A stretch of 64,000 nt of DNA from Hyphomonas sp. (GTDB lineage Bacteria; Pseudomonadota; Alphaproteobacteria; Caulobacterales; Hyphomonadaceae): positions 62,001-126,000 of the forward strand of contig VMTE01000013.1 in the NCBI GenBank assembly GCA_013791775.1. The letters are read 5' to 3'. This document shows positions 1 to 8,207 of the stretch, piece by piece; the stretch's first letter is position 1; each line of letters starts with the position of its first letter. Position numbers and translations under genes: made by a program. The notes beneath the pieces are model-generated. The model searched no databases. It saw nothing but the letters and a program-made list of their open reading frames with translations, and had not been told where the DNA came from.

Positions 1-1
1 A

Positions 2-589
2 GTCGGCCGGGCAGCGAATACCGGCGGTCTCGGCTGCGACAAGGCCGGCGTGGCGCTCGGCCAGAACGGCGCCGTGATCGTGGACGACTGGTCGCGCACC
101 AGCGCGGCAAACATCTGGGCCGTGGGCGACGTGACCGACCGGGTCAACCTCACGCCTGTGGCGATCCGCGAGGGCCACGCCTTTGCCGATACCGAGTTCG
201 GCGGCAAGCCCTGGCACATGGATCACACGGACATTCCGACGGCGGTCTTCACGCAGCCCGAAGTCGGCACGGTCGGTCTGAGCGAGGCAGACGCGCGGGC
301 GGCGTTCGGCGAGATCGACATCTACAAGACGAACTTCAAGCCGATGAAGAACGCGTTGAACGGGAGTTCGTCGCGCATGCTGATGAAGCTGGTCGTGCGG
401 GCCGCCGATCAGCGTGTGCTGGGCGTGCACATCGTCGGTGAGGATGCCGCCGAGATGATCCAGATGGTTGCCATCGCGGTGAAGTTGGGCGCGACGAAAC
501 AGGACTTCGACCGGACGTGCGCGCTGCACCCGTCCTCGGCCGAGGAACTCGTCACGATGCGGACGAAATGGGTGCCGGAGGTGGCGTGA
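2..589 (+). CDS. gor: Glutathione reductase, C-terminal part (5' end outside window)
   Basis: This is the last ~195 codons of an FAD/NAD(P)H disulfide oxidoreductase that regenerates glutathione from GSSG in the cytoplasm. The frame is open back to the first base of the window, so the start codon lies upstream. The visible part begins at the VGRxxNTGGL segment, passes the FAD-binding IWAVGDV motif, and ends in the dimerisation domain. That domain carries the HPSSAEE motif, whose His-Glu pair is the catalytic acid/base. Motif spelling (HPSSAEELVTMR) fits glutathione reductase better than lipoamide dehydrogenase or mercuric reductase. The substrate assignment is family inference because the redox-active CxxxxC is not in view. 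Confidence 0.88.
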   Translation, partial: VGRAANTGGLGCDKAGVALGQNGAVIVDDWSRTSAANIWAVGDVTDRVNLTPVAIREGHAFADTEFGGKPWHMDHTDIPTAVFTQPEVGTVGLSEADARAAFGEIDIYKTNFKPMKNALNGSSSRMLMKLVVRAADQRVLGVHIVGEDAAEMIQMVAIAVKLGATKQDFDRTCALHPSSAEELVTMRTKWVPEVA

Positions 590-598
590 ACCTTCAAG

Positions 599-709
599 CC
601 CTTCTCCCTTGGGAGAAGGGTTGGGATGAGGGGGAGCTGCGCTTCCTGTGAAATGAGCTGGTGAGAGGAGGCACCCCCTCACCCCCACCCCCTCTCCCAC
701 GGGCGAGGG
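599..709. terminator. Two C-rich inverted repeats between convergent genes
   Basis: A perfect 10-bp stem (CCCTTCTCCC, 2-nt loop, complementary arm) lies at 599-620, just after the glutathione reductase stop. A related near-perfect 9-bp stem (CCCTCTCCC / GGGCGAGGG) lies at 690-709, just before the end of the minus-strand TIR-ParA gene. They sit between two converging genes and could act as terminators in each direction. Neither is followed by a clear T-run, so a dispersed intergenic repeat family is equally possible. Confidence 0.45.
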
Positions 710-712
710 GGC

Positions 713-2020
713 TCAGTGCACGCTTCCACCATCGTTCAGGGTCTTCAGCTCCAGCGCGACTTGCTTCAGGCTGTCGCGGATGGCTTTCAGGCCGCCGCCG
801 CGGCCGGCATGGGCGAGGAGTTGGCGCCAGGGGGGCTGGCCTTCGACCGGGGCCTTCACGGCGAAATGGGCCGAGCGCGGCAAGGCCGCCGTAAGAAGTG
901 ACTTTGAAAGCGCAAAGCCCGCGATCTGGTCATAGACACCGTTGCGCGCGTCGCCTTCGAAGGTCGATTGTTCGTTGCGGTTCACCGCATTGAACAGCAC
1001 CGACAGCGCCGGGCGCTTGGACTCCTCGACCTGGTCGCGGATGACGAGGTTCAACAGGCGCACACCGCGCAGGGAATAGATGTCGGCATGCATCGGCGCG
1101 ATGACGCGGTCGGCTGCCTCGAGCGCGCAGCGGGTGAGGAAGGTTGCGTTGGGGTTCGTGTCGAACAGGATGAGATCGTATTCGCTTCGATAGTGATCAA
1201 TCGTGCGCAGGAAGTGCTGCTTGATCGCCGCGAGACTGTCCGGGTTGTTCGCGAAGGCGTATTTCGAGATTTCGAACTGACCGGACACAAGATCGAGCCG
1301 GCCCGGCGGGCCGTCTTCACCGAGAATCTGGTGGACGAAACTGTCACGCGCGGCCGGTGTGAACGGCGCGACGGTGAGGCTCAGCCAGTTTTCGGCGGGC
1401 GAGGTCGCGTCCTTGGCGTGCAGGCGCGAGCGTTCGAACAGGGAAATCACCGAACGGTCGACCCCGGAGGAGGCGTCGGCCTCTTCCATGGAATAGAAGG
1501 TCTGGGTGAGGTTGTATTGCGGGTCGAGGTCGATCAGCAGGACGCGGCCGCCGAAGGCTTCCTGCCAGGCGCCGGAGAGCTGGGCGGTGACGGTGGTTTT
1601 CCCGACGCCGCCTTTCAGGTTCATCACGGCGATCACCGGGCATTTCCGGCGGTAGGCGTCCTGGGTTTCGGCGACCAGTTGTTCCAACCCGTCCGGCATG
1701 GTGGACGACAGGCGCAGGCTCGGCTGGACTTCCTGCTTGAAGAAGCCGTTCAGCCGCGCCTTGTCGATCTGGTAGGGGATGATGCGAATGCCAACGGCCT
1801 TGGCGGTCTCAATGTCCTGGCGCACGGTCCGGGAGCGCACCGAGGCGGCCGAAACCAGCACAATGACGGCAAAAGCCGCGCTGATCTCCGCATCGGCGGC
1901 GATCCGGTCAGGCTCGCCCGAGCCGTAGCGATCGGCGATCCCGGCAGCGCGCAGGGCCTCATGGAGCTGCAGCAGCGCATCCGGATCGGCGCCCGAATGG
2001 CTGATATAGACGTGCGGCAT
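713..2020 (-). CDS. TIR-like domain fused to ParA/MinD-type ATPase
   Basis: A 435-residue two-domain protein. Residues ~1-120 look like a bacterial TIR (TIR_2-like) domain: the first strand reads VYISHSGAD, and a later strand plus helix reads VIVLVSAASVRS...VRQDIE..., followed by IRIIPYQID. Residues ~128-430 form a ParA/Soj ATPase with the deviant Walker A KGGVGKTT (signature Lys136, Lys141) and the Walker A' strand LLIDLDPQYN. In many TIR enzymes a Glu sits in the helix after the S-x-x-S strand; here the nearest acids are Asp69 and Glu71, so NADase activity is uncertain. No ParB, phage or defence gene is adjacent. The ATG at 2020 was chosen because it directly precedes the first TIR strand; no strong ribosome-binding site is seen. 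Possible roles are NAD-linked defence, signalling or protein positioning, all unproven. Confidence 0.75.
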   Translation of the reverse strand: MPHVYISHSGADPDALLQLHEALRAAGIADRYGSGEPDRIAADAEISAAFAVIVLVSAASVRSRTVRQDIETAKAVGIRIIPYQIDKARLNGFFKQEVQPSLRLSSTMPDGLEQLVAETQDAYRRKCPVIAVMNLKGGVGKTTVTAQLSGAWQEAFGGRVLLIDLDPQYNLTQTFYSMEEADASSGVDRSVISLFERSRLHAKDATSPAENWLSLTVAPFTPAARDSFVHQILGEDGPPGRLDLVSGQFEISKYAFANNPDSLAAIKQHFLRTIDHYRSEYDLILFDTNPNATFLTRCALEAADRVIAPMHADIYSLRGVRLLNLVIRDQVEESKRPALSVLFNAVNRNEQSTFEGDARNGVYDQIAGFALSKSLLTAALPRSAHFAVKAPVEGQPPWRQLLAHAGRGGGLKAIRDSLKQVALELKTLNDGGSVH

Positions 2021-2174
2021 GGCGCATCAGTCCCCGTGTTGTACCCTTGAAACCCCACGGCCTTTTAGCCGCTTACGCCCCGAATCAACCAGCTATGTGC
2101 TGTGAAATTATGGTGAAACTTGAGCATCCGGCTGCCATGTGATTTATGCCCCGCACATTAGGAGCTTATGCATT

Positions 2175-3551
2175 ATGGCTTGGACCCCCTCTGACTGGCG
2201 CAAACTGCCCGCGCAGCATATCCCGCAGGATTACCCTGACGCGGCGGCGCTGACGGCTGTGGAAAACCGTCTCCGGAGCTATCCGCCCCTGGTTTTTGCA
2301 GGCGAAGCCCGCCGCCTGAAGACCCGCCTCGCCGAAGTGGCGGCCGGCAATGCGTTCCTCCTGCAAGGCGGGGACTGCGCCGAGAGCTTCAAGGAATTCC
2401 ACCCGGACAATATCCGCGACACGTTCCGCGTGATCCTGCAGATGGCGGTGGTGCTGACCTTTGCGGCGGCCAAGCCGGTGGTGAAGGTCGGCCGCATTGC
2501 GGGCCAGTTCGGCAAGCCGCGCTCTGAGCCCATCGAGACGATCGACGGCGTGACGCTGCCCTCCTACCGGGGCGACAACATCAACGGCATGGAATTCACG
2601 CCGGAAAGCCGGATCCCGGATCCCGAGCGTCTGGTTCAGGCCTATTCGCAATCGGCCGCCACGTTGAACCTGCTGCGCGCATTCAGCCAGGGCGGCTATG
2701 CGAGCCTGGCCAACGTGCAGCGCTGGATGCTGGGCTTCGTGGACCGCTCTCCCCAAGGCGAACGCTACCAGAAACTGGCGGACCAGATTTCCGCGTCCTT
2801 GCGCTTCATGCAGGCGGTCGGCCTGAACGCCGAAACCGTGCCGCAGATGGCGCAGGTGGAGTTCTACACCAGCCACGAGGCGCTGCTGCTCGGCTATGAA
2901 GAGGCGATGACGCGCATCGATTCCACCAGCGGCGACTGGTATGACACCTCGGCGCACATGCTGTGGATCGGTCACCGCACGCGCCAGCTCGACCATGCGC
3001 ACGTCAATTTCTGCAAGGGCATCAAGAACCCGATCGGCATCAAGTGCGGCCCGGGTATGGGTACGGACGAACTGATCCGTCTGATCGAGACGCTGAACCC
3101 CACCGACGAGCCCGGCCGCATCACGCTGATCTCGCGCTTCGGCTCGGACGGTGTGGCCAAGGGCCTGCCGCCGCTGGCGCGCGCCGTGAAGAAGTCCGGC
3201 CGCTCGGTCGTCTGGTCGTGCGACCCGATGCACGGCAACACGCTGAAGACCGGCACCGGCTTCAAGACCCGGCCCGTGGACCGCATCTTGTCCGAAGTGC
3301 GCCAGTTCATCGACATCCTGCCGGCGGAAGGCTGCTATCCGGGCGGCGTCCATTTCGAGATGACCGGCCAGAACGTCACCGAGTGCATCGGCGGCGCGCA
3401 GGCGATCTCGGAGGAAGACCTCTCCAGCCGCTACCACACGCACTGCGACCCTCGCCTCAATGGCGAACAGGCGCTGGAACTCGCCTTCCTCGTGGCCGAG
3501 AAACTGCAGGCGGTCGAAGCCGGCGGCACAGACGCCCGCAAGGCGGGGTAG
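2175..3551 (+). CDS. Class II 3-deoxy-7-phosphoheptulonate (DAHP) synthase
   Basis: Catalyses phosphoenolpyruvate + erythrose 4-phosphate to DAHP, the first step of the shikimate pathway, in the cytoplasm. At 458 residues it has the length of plant/Mycobacterium-type (class II) enzymes. It shows their signature blocks: [62 protein letters not shown] and [12 protein letters not shown]. The Cys, His, Glu and Asp residues of these blocks include the metal ligands. Translation is placed at the ATG at 2175 because AGGAG at 2160-2164 lies about 10 nt upstream and the protein then begins MAWTPSDW. An upstream in-frame GTG at 2139 has no such signal. The gene is divergent from the TIR-ParA gene. Confidence 0.95.
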   Translation: MAWTPSDWRKLPAQHIPQDYPDAAALTAVENRLRSYPPLVFAGEARRLKTRLAEVAAGNAFLLQGGDCAESFKEFHPDNIRDTFRVILQMAVVLTFAAAKPVVKVGRIAGQFGKPRSEPIETIDGVTLPSYRGDNINGMEFTPESRIPDPERLVQAYSQSAATLNLLRAFSQGGYASLANVQRWMLGFVDRSPQGERYQKLADQISASLRFMQAVGLNAETVPQMAQVEFYTSHEALLLGYEEAMTRIDSTSGDWYDTSAHMLWIGHRTRQLDHAHVNFCKGIKNPIGIKCGPGMGTDELIRLIETLNPTDEPGRITLISRFGSDGVAKGLPPLARAVKKSGRSVVWSCDPMHGNTLKTGTGFKTRPVDRILSEVRQFIDILPAEGCYPGGVHFEMTGQNVTECIGGAQAISEEDLSSRYHTHCDPRLNGEQALELAFLVAEKLQAVEAGGTDARKAG

Positions 3552-3636
3552 GGCCAGCGTAGGAAAAATAGTCAGCCAAGCTGCATCTGGAACAGCAAAT
3601 CCAAGCATCTGTGTGGAAACCGAGGAGTTTCCCGTC

Positions 3637-4560
3637 ATGTTGCAACTGAACCGGATTTCCAAAAACCTGCCACTGGCGTTCTTGTCTGCGGTGATGCTCG
3701 AAGCTTGCGCATCCGCGCCAATGCGTTGCGAAATTGCGCCCGAAAGCGTCCTGTCCTGGGCCGACTACGGGACGCTTGAAGAGCGACCGCTGCCATACGT
3801 TGAAACCTATGCCGGTTGCGGCAGGACGCTCGTCTATGTCGCAGCCGACCATGGCAACGATCCGGAAAGTGAAACCTTCAAGCTCGTATCTGCAGGTTTT
3901 ACAGGTGCCCAGCCTGAATTTGTTGTGCTGGAGGGCTTCCCCTTCGAGATGGGCGTGAACCCTGAGCCGTTGCTCGATCATGCTGAGTCTGTGAGAGGCA
4001 TGCCCGGCGATGCCGAGCCCTATCTTGCCGTCCGGTTGGCAAAAGCCGCCGGAGTCGATTTCGTGGGCGGTGAACCGACAGACGCGGCGGTGGTCGCCTA
4101 TGCGGCGCGCAACGGTATGAGCGCGGCGGATGTGTTCGGCTATTATATCGTTCGTCTTGTTCCCCAGTGGATGCGATCCGAAACGCTGTCCGCAACCGAC
4201 GATGATGCACTCGATACTGAAATCCGGTCATACGCGCCGCAGTTCGCAAAAGACGCAGGCATCGAAATTGATGCGCTCGCGGAAGTGGGCACGCTCGAGA
4301 CGTTCAAGGTCTGGTATCAGGCCCGAAACGGGTCGGCGTTTGAGACCGGCTTTCGTCCCGAGGACGCATGGCCGAGCGGCGCGCTGCCGGACCCGAGGGG
4401 CATGAACCGATTGGCTGACGTTGTTTCCGACGCGCGCGAAGTGCACATCGTTTCTGTGATCGCCAAGGCCGTCGAGGATCACAAGACCGTTCTCGTGGTA
4501 TACGGTGGGAGCCATCATCTCGTTCAGGCGCCCGCGTTTGAAACGGCGTTTCCTGAATAA
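3637..4560 (+). CDS. Putative lipoprotein, TIKI/TraB-GumN-like
   Basis: A 307-residue protein whose N-terminus (MLQLNRISKNLPLAFLSAV...) is a basic-hydrophobic signal peptide ending in LEAC, a plausible but atypical lipobox because Glu at -2 is rare. GAGGAG at 3622-3627 supports the ATG at 3637. The mature part has an early strand LVYVAADHGND, a VVLEGFP segment and a C-terminal VLVVYGGSHH. This arrangement of His/Glu strands recalls the TIKI/TraB/GumN and erythromycin-esterase-like superfamily. That resemblance is pattern recognition, not a firm assignment. It likely faces the periplasm, tethered to a membrane. It follows the DAHP synthase gene by ~85 nt on the same strand. Confidence 0.6.
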   Translation: MLQLNRISKNLPLAFLSAVMLEACASAPMRCEIAPESVLSWADYGTLEERPLPYVETYAGCGRTLVYVAADHGNDPESETFKLVSAGFTGAQPEFVVLEGFPFEMGVNPEPLLDHAESVRGMPGDAEPYLAVRLAKAAGVDFVGGEPTDAAVVAYAARNGMSAADVFGYYIVRLVPQWMRSETLSATDDDALDTEIRSYAPQFAKDAGIEIDALAEVGTLETFKVWYQARNGSAFETGFRPEDAWPSGALPDPRGMNRLADVVSDAREVHIVSVIAKAVEDHKTVLVVYGGSHHLVQAPAFETAFPE

Positions 4561-4654
4561 TGTGCGCAGCCGTCAACTTCGCCAATTTTTACACCCGCCC
4601 TGCATCCAAACGCACGCTTGAACGCATCTTTCCCCCAGTATTGGGAGTCTGCGC

Positions 4655-5371
4655 ATGGATGAACTGATCCGGACATTGATTGAGACGGGCATGTTGGCCG
4701 GGTTGGCGCTGGCGGGCGCCGTGTTTGTGCGCGGCGGCTTCCGCCTGCACTGGCTGGTCGCGGCTCTGGCGATGAACCTCGTCTATCAGGCGCTGTTGAC
4801 GCGCGGCTTCTGGCTGGTGCCGGATCCGTTCCCGGACGCAGCGTGGAACTGGGCAGGCAAGCTCGTCGCCTTTGGCGGAACGATGATTGTGATGACCCTG
4901 CCAGCCTTTGGCTGGGCGAAATGCGGCGTGCGGCTGGATCAGGGGCCGCGCTGGCGTGGGGCGCTGGTGCTGTTCGCGGTGCTGGCCGGGCTGTTCTTCT
5001 GGCTGGCGATCAGCGGTGCAGACGGCAAGCCCGATGATGCCGAGACCATCGCCTTCCAGTGGACCATGCCGGGTCTCGACGAAGAGTTCTTCTATCGCGG
5101 CACATTGCTGCTCGCGCTCAACGAAGCGTTCCGGCCGCGTGTGAACGTACTCGGGGCGCCGATCGGCTATGGCGGGCTGCTGACGACCATCCTGTTCGGG
5201 CTGACCCATGCGCTCAGCTACAAGGCCGGCGTCCTCGATATCGACCCGATGACGTTTGCGATGACCGGCGTACCCGCGCTGCTTCTGCTTTGGCTGCGCG
5301 AGCGAACCGGCAGTCTCCTGATGCCGGTGATCGGTCACAACATCGCCAACGGCGCCTCGACCCTCTTCTGA
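4655..5371 (+). CDS. CPBP-family intramembrane metalloprotease
   Basis: A 238-residue polytopic membrane protein of the CPBP (CAAX protease and bacteriocin-processing) family. The three defining motifs are present: EExxxR (Glu143, Glu144, Arg148 in DEEFFYRG), FxxxH (Phe181, His185 in FGLTH) and HN (His228, Asn229 in GHNIANG). These residues bind the catalytic site inside the membrane in characterised members such as Rce1. At least six hydrophobic segments are visible. The physiological substrate cannot be told from sequence, and no bacteriocin gene is adjacent. It begins 94 nt after the lipoprotein gene. Confidence 0.88.
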   Translation: MDELIRTLIETGMLAGLALAGAVFVRGGFRLHWLVAALAMNLVYQALLTRGFWLVPDPFPDAAWNWAGKLVAFGGTMIVMTLPAFGWAKCGVRLDQGPRWRGALVLFAVLAGLFFWLAISGADGKPDDAETIAFQWTMPGLDEEFFYRGTLLLALNEAFRPRVNVLGAPIGYGGLLTTILFGLTHALSYKAGVLDIDPMTFAMTGVPALLLLWLRERTGSLLMPVIGHNIANGASTLF

Positions 5372-5473
5372 GGTCAAATCCTGCCTTGCCCTTTGGGTTC
5401 ATTTACGGCATTCGGACCGGCTGCTCAAAAACCAGCCGGGCTTCCGGCTGCGAAACATCAAGGGAGGGCAGAC

Positions 5474-6922
5474 ATGACAATGTCGCGGCTGCCCGTCTGG
5501 GCAAAGCCTTCGGATATTGCAGACCTGCTCCGCCTGTCGGTGCCCATCGCCGTCAGCCGGATGGCGATGATGCTGATGGGACTGACGGACGCGATCGTGC
5601 TCGGCCAGTTTGCGCCGGAGGAGCTGGCTTATGTGCTCTCCTCCTGGCTGCCGATCGGCGTGTCGCTCGGTTTCGGCATGGGTGTGTTGCTGGGCGTGCA
5701 GGTGCTGACGTCGGAATTGCTCGGCGTTGGCCGGGAAGCAGGGTCGGGGCGCATTTTCCGGCGCGGCCTCTGGTGGTCGGTGCTGCTCGGGGCGGCCATG
5801 ACGGCGGTACTGCTGCCGACAGCCGGCGCCTTCTTCCATTGGGTGTTCGTCACGATCGCGCCACCGAGTGATGCATTGCGGGCGGCGTCTCCGGAACAGG
5901 TGGCGCAGGAGACCGCGCAGGTCACGCGCATCCTCGCCATCGGCCTCACCGGCCACATGATCACGCAGGCCTGCAGCTATTACCTCGAGGCGCTGCGCCG
6001 CCCGCTGCTTGTGACGCTGGTGATGTATGGCGGCGTGGTCATCAACCTGTTCATCGATCTCGCCCTTGTCGGGGGATACTGGGGCATGCCCCAGATGGGC
6101 GCCGAAGGCGTTGCCTGGGCGACCACAGGCACGCGCTGGCTGATGGTGTTCGTGTTCCTCGCGCTCGTGGCCGCGCTGACGCCGGCCTTGCGCGCCTCAC
6201 CGCCGGCGCCGGAGGGCGAGGCCCGCCGCCAGTTCGATGTGGGCACCGGCACAGCCGTCTCCAATGTGGCCGAATGGGGCGGCTTCAACATCACATTCAT
6301 CATCGCGACCTGGATCTCCATCGCCGCGAATGCGGTCTATGGCTATTCGGTGCAGGTGATGGGCCTGTGCTTCATGTTCTATCTCGGCATCGCCTCGGCC
6401 ACATCCGTTCGGGTGGCTGAAGCTGTCGGGCGCGGCAGCCTGCAGGATGTGAAGAATGCAGGGCGTCTCGGCGTAGTGGCGACCATCGTGATGGGCGCGG
6501 TCCTCGGTGCGGCCCTGACCCTGTTCGCGGGGCCTATCTCGCGGTTGCTGGTGCGCGAGGATGCGATCATCGGCGGGATCGCGCTCGCGCCGGCGATTGC
6601 GGGGCTGCTCTGGCTGGCGGCGGCGGCAACGGTGTTTGACGGCCTGCAGGCGACGGCGTCCTTTGCGCTGCGCGCCCAGGGCATGGTCTGGCTGCCGAGC
6701 GCCATCCACATGGGTTCATTCTTCGTGGTGATGCTGCCGGCGGCCTATGGGCTGGGGATCGTGGCACACCGCGGCCCACAGGGCGTGCTCGAGGGCGCCT
6801 TCCTGGGCGTGTTCTTTGCCGGCATCCTGCAGGTGGCCTTGCTGGAATGGAAAGCGGCGCGCCCTGTGAAGGAACGCGCCGCCGAAACCGTCTTCGTGCC
6901 CCGAGAGGGGCGTGAAGGTTAG
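5474..6922 (+). CDS. MATE-family multidrug/metabolite exporter
   Basis: A 482-residue inner-membrane protein with about twelve hydrophobic segments in two similar halves, typical of MATE cation-coupled exporters. The start IADLLRLSVPIAVSRMAMMLMGLTD is characteristic of the first helix of NorM/DinF-like members. The ATG at 5474 is preceded by AGGGAGGG (5461-5468). An upstream in-frame extension lacks such a signal and is not hydrophobic in the usual way. Substrate is unknown. Its stop codon overlaps the stop of the convergent HU gene by four bases (TTAG, 6919-6922). Confidence 0.9.
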   Translation: MTMSRLPVWAKPSDIADLLRLSVPIAVSRMAMMLMGLTDAIVLGQFAPEELAYVLSSWLPIGVSLGFGMGVLLGVQVLTSELLGVGREAGSGRIFRRGLWWSVLLGAAMTAVLLPTAGAFFHWVFVTIAPPSDALRAASPEQVAQETAQVTRILAIGLTGHMITQACSYYLEALRRPLLVTLVMYGGVVINLFIDLALVGGYWGMPQMGAEGVAWATTGTRWLMVFVFLALVAALTPALRASPPAPEGEARRQFDVGTGTAVSNVAEWGGFNITFIIATWISIAANAVYGYSVQVMGLCFMFYLGIASATSVRVAEAVGRGSLQDVKNAGRLGVVATIVMGAVLGAALTLFAGPISRLLVREDAIIGGIALAPAIAGLLWLAAAATVFDGLQATASFALRAQGMVWLPSAIHMGSFFVVMLPAAYGLGIVAHRGPQGVLEGAFLGVFFAGILQVALLEWKAARPVKERAAETVFVPREGREG

Positions 6923-7185
6923 ATGTCCTTCAGGACCGACGCCGGCTTGAAAGCCGCCGATGTCTTCTCAGGAATCTTGATCACTTCTTTGGTGGCCGGG
7001 TTGCGGCCTTCACGGGCGTTGCGCGTCTTGGCGACGAACGTGCCGAAACCGGCGATTGCAACTTGTTGGCGACTCTTCACGGCGCCAGCGATGGTGTCGA
7101 AAACAGCGTCAACGGCTTTGCCGGCGTCGCTCTGGGACATGCCACATTCCTGTGCCACCGCCTTGGTCAGTTCACCCTTGTTCAT
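6919..7185 (-). CDS. hup: HU-family nucleoid DNA-binding protein
   Basis: An 88-residue histone-like protein that bends and compacts DNA as a dimer. It reads MNKGELTKAVAQECGMSQSDAGKAVDAVFDTI... and carries the beta-arm signature GFGTFVAKTRNAREGRNPATKE, with the intercalating Pro of the RNPxT turn. Length and spelling match HU rather than IHF. GAGGAGA stands just upstream of the ATG at 7185. The leader contains a perfect 8-bp stem with a GAAA loop (7207-7226). The gene converges on the MATE gene with a four-base overlap of stop codons. Confidence 0.95.
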   Translation of the reverse strand: MNKGELTKAVAQECGMSQSDAGKAVDAVFDTIAGAVKSRQQVAIAGFGTFVAKTRNAREGRNPATKEVIKIPEKTSAAFKPASVLKDI

Positions 7186-7206
7186 AGGGGTTCTCCTCTA
7201 GATTAA

Positions 7207-7226
7207 AATGACGCTTTCGCGTCATT
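7207..7226 (-). promoter_or_regulatory. Perfect stem-loop in HU leader (GAAA loop)
   Basis: Read on the minus strand the sequence is AATGACGC, GAAA, GCGTCATT: an 8-bp perfect stem capped by a GNRA-type tetraloop. It ends about 20 nt before the HU start codon and just upstream of the GAGGAGA ribosome-binding site. It could be an mRNA structure affecting HU translation or stability, or a DNA operator. The sequence alone does not decide. Confidence 0.5.
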
Positions 7227-7285
7227 GCCGCGACTTACCCACGATTCGACTCGTGTGGATACGCCGGATTCCCAATAGACACGGG

Positions 7286-8203
7286 CTAAATGCCCAGAAT
7301 CCAGCCCTCTTCGCCCCTTATCGCAACGATCTGCTCCTCGGAAAGCGATTTGCCTGTGGAAAACGCAGCGCCCAGGCCATTTTTCTCGTCCAGATCAGCG
7401 TAGTGGCGGGCAATCTGGCGCACCTGGGCCTCGTCGGCGACCTCGCCCTTTTCCGGCTTCGGCTTGATCAGCGAGGGGTAGATTTCGGCGATGACGACGT
7501 CGATTCCCTCCAGCAGATCGGAGGTCAGCGGGCCGCCTTCGCCCAGCTCGAACGGCCAGATCCGGGCATTCGGCCAGGCCTGGCGCAAGGCATGAACGTG
7601 CGGGATGCCGGTCAGGCTCTGGCCGCCGACCGATCCTGCGCCGTAAAGTTGCCAGCACGACTTCGGCGACGCACCGGGAACCGCGCGCAGCTGCGTCTCG
7701 GCCAGGCGGAATTCGGCAAGGGGTTTGTCCGGCGTGAACTCGGGCCGGGTGGTCGATAGCGTCGTCGCCTTGTCGGCCGGAGGAGTCCCCCAGAACGGGA
7801 AAGGTCCTTTCGAGATCGTGTAGTTCAGTCCGGCGGCAATCGCGAAACGCGGGCGCGAATTGTTGTCCGGCTTGTCCTTGTAGCGCGCGGCGAGGTGGGC
7901 GTGCATCGCCGCCCACGGCGCCTGCCTGGCCGTGTCGAGGCCGAGTGCTTTCGCCGTGCCGGCCGGATAGCCGAGCGAGAAGTCGAAACCCAGCAGCACT
8001 TTGTCGCCGCGCTTGGTCAGCTTGGCGACCATGTCTTCCAGGAAGGCGCGGGCCTTCAGGCGCGTGTCGATGTTCACCGCCTTGAACTGCAGCTTCAGGC
8101 GCGCGTCCTTGACCAGCATGCCGATCCAGATCGAGTTCGGGCCCAGCGCCGGCTTCGCGGCCGCGCTCCAGTCCACCATGATGTATGCGTCGAACAGGGC
8201 CAT
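7286..8203 (-). CDS. Conserved VDWSA-type protein of unknown function (possible RNase H-like fold)
   Basis: A 305-residue cytoplasmic protein starting MALFDAYIMVDWSAAAKP, with a later GFDFSLGYPAG segment and a C-terminal VVIAEIYPSL. Acidic residues at strand ends (VDWSA, GFDFSLG, AEIYP) suggest an RNase H-like arrangement as in DUF429 proteins. Homologues have, from memory, been labelled as molybdopterin-guanine-dinucleotide related with little support. The ATG at 8203 was chosen over upstream extensions because homologues start right before VDWS and because it lies only 4 nt after the stop of the oxidoreductase gene, suggesting translational coupling. Function not assigned. Confidence 0.7.
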   Translation of the reverse strand: MALFDAYIMVDWSAAAKPALGPNSIWIGMLVKDARLKLQFKAVNIDTRLKARAFLEDMVAKLTKRGDKVLLGFDFSLGYPAGTAKALGLDTARQAPWAAMHAHLAARYKDKPDNNSRPRFAIAAGLNYTISKGPFPFWGTPPADKATTLSTTRPEFTPDKPLAEFRLAETQLRAVPGASPKSCWQLYGAGSVGGQSLTGIPHVHALRQAWPNARIWPFELGEGGPLTSDLLEGIDVVIAEIYPSLIKPKPEKGEVADEAQVRQIARHYADLDEKNGLGAAFSTGKSLSEEQIVAIRGEEGWILGI

Positions 8204-8207
8204 GGCG

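Noticed and set aside
713-2020. A parAB partition locus
   Set aside because: There is no parB or parS-like repeat next to the ATPase and the protein has a TIR-like N-terminus. Nothing suggests a plasmid or chromosomal origin region here.
2166-3662. A 498-codon open frame antisense to the DAHP synthase gene
   Set aside because: High GC leaves long stop-free antisense frames. The plus-strand product has complete class II DAHP synthase motifs and a good ribosome-binding site, and the antisense product is Arg/His/Ala-rich with no motif.
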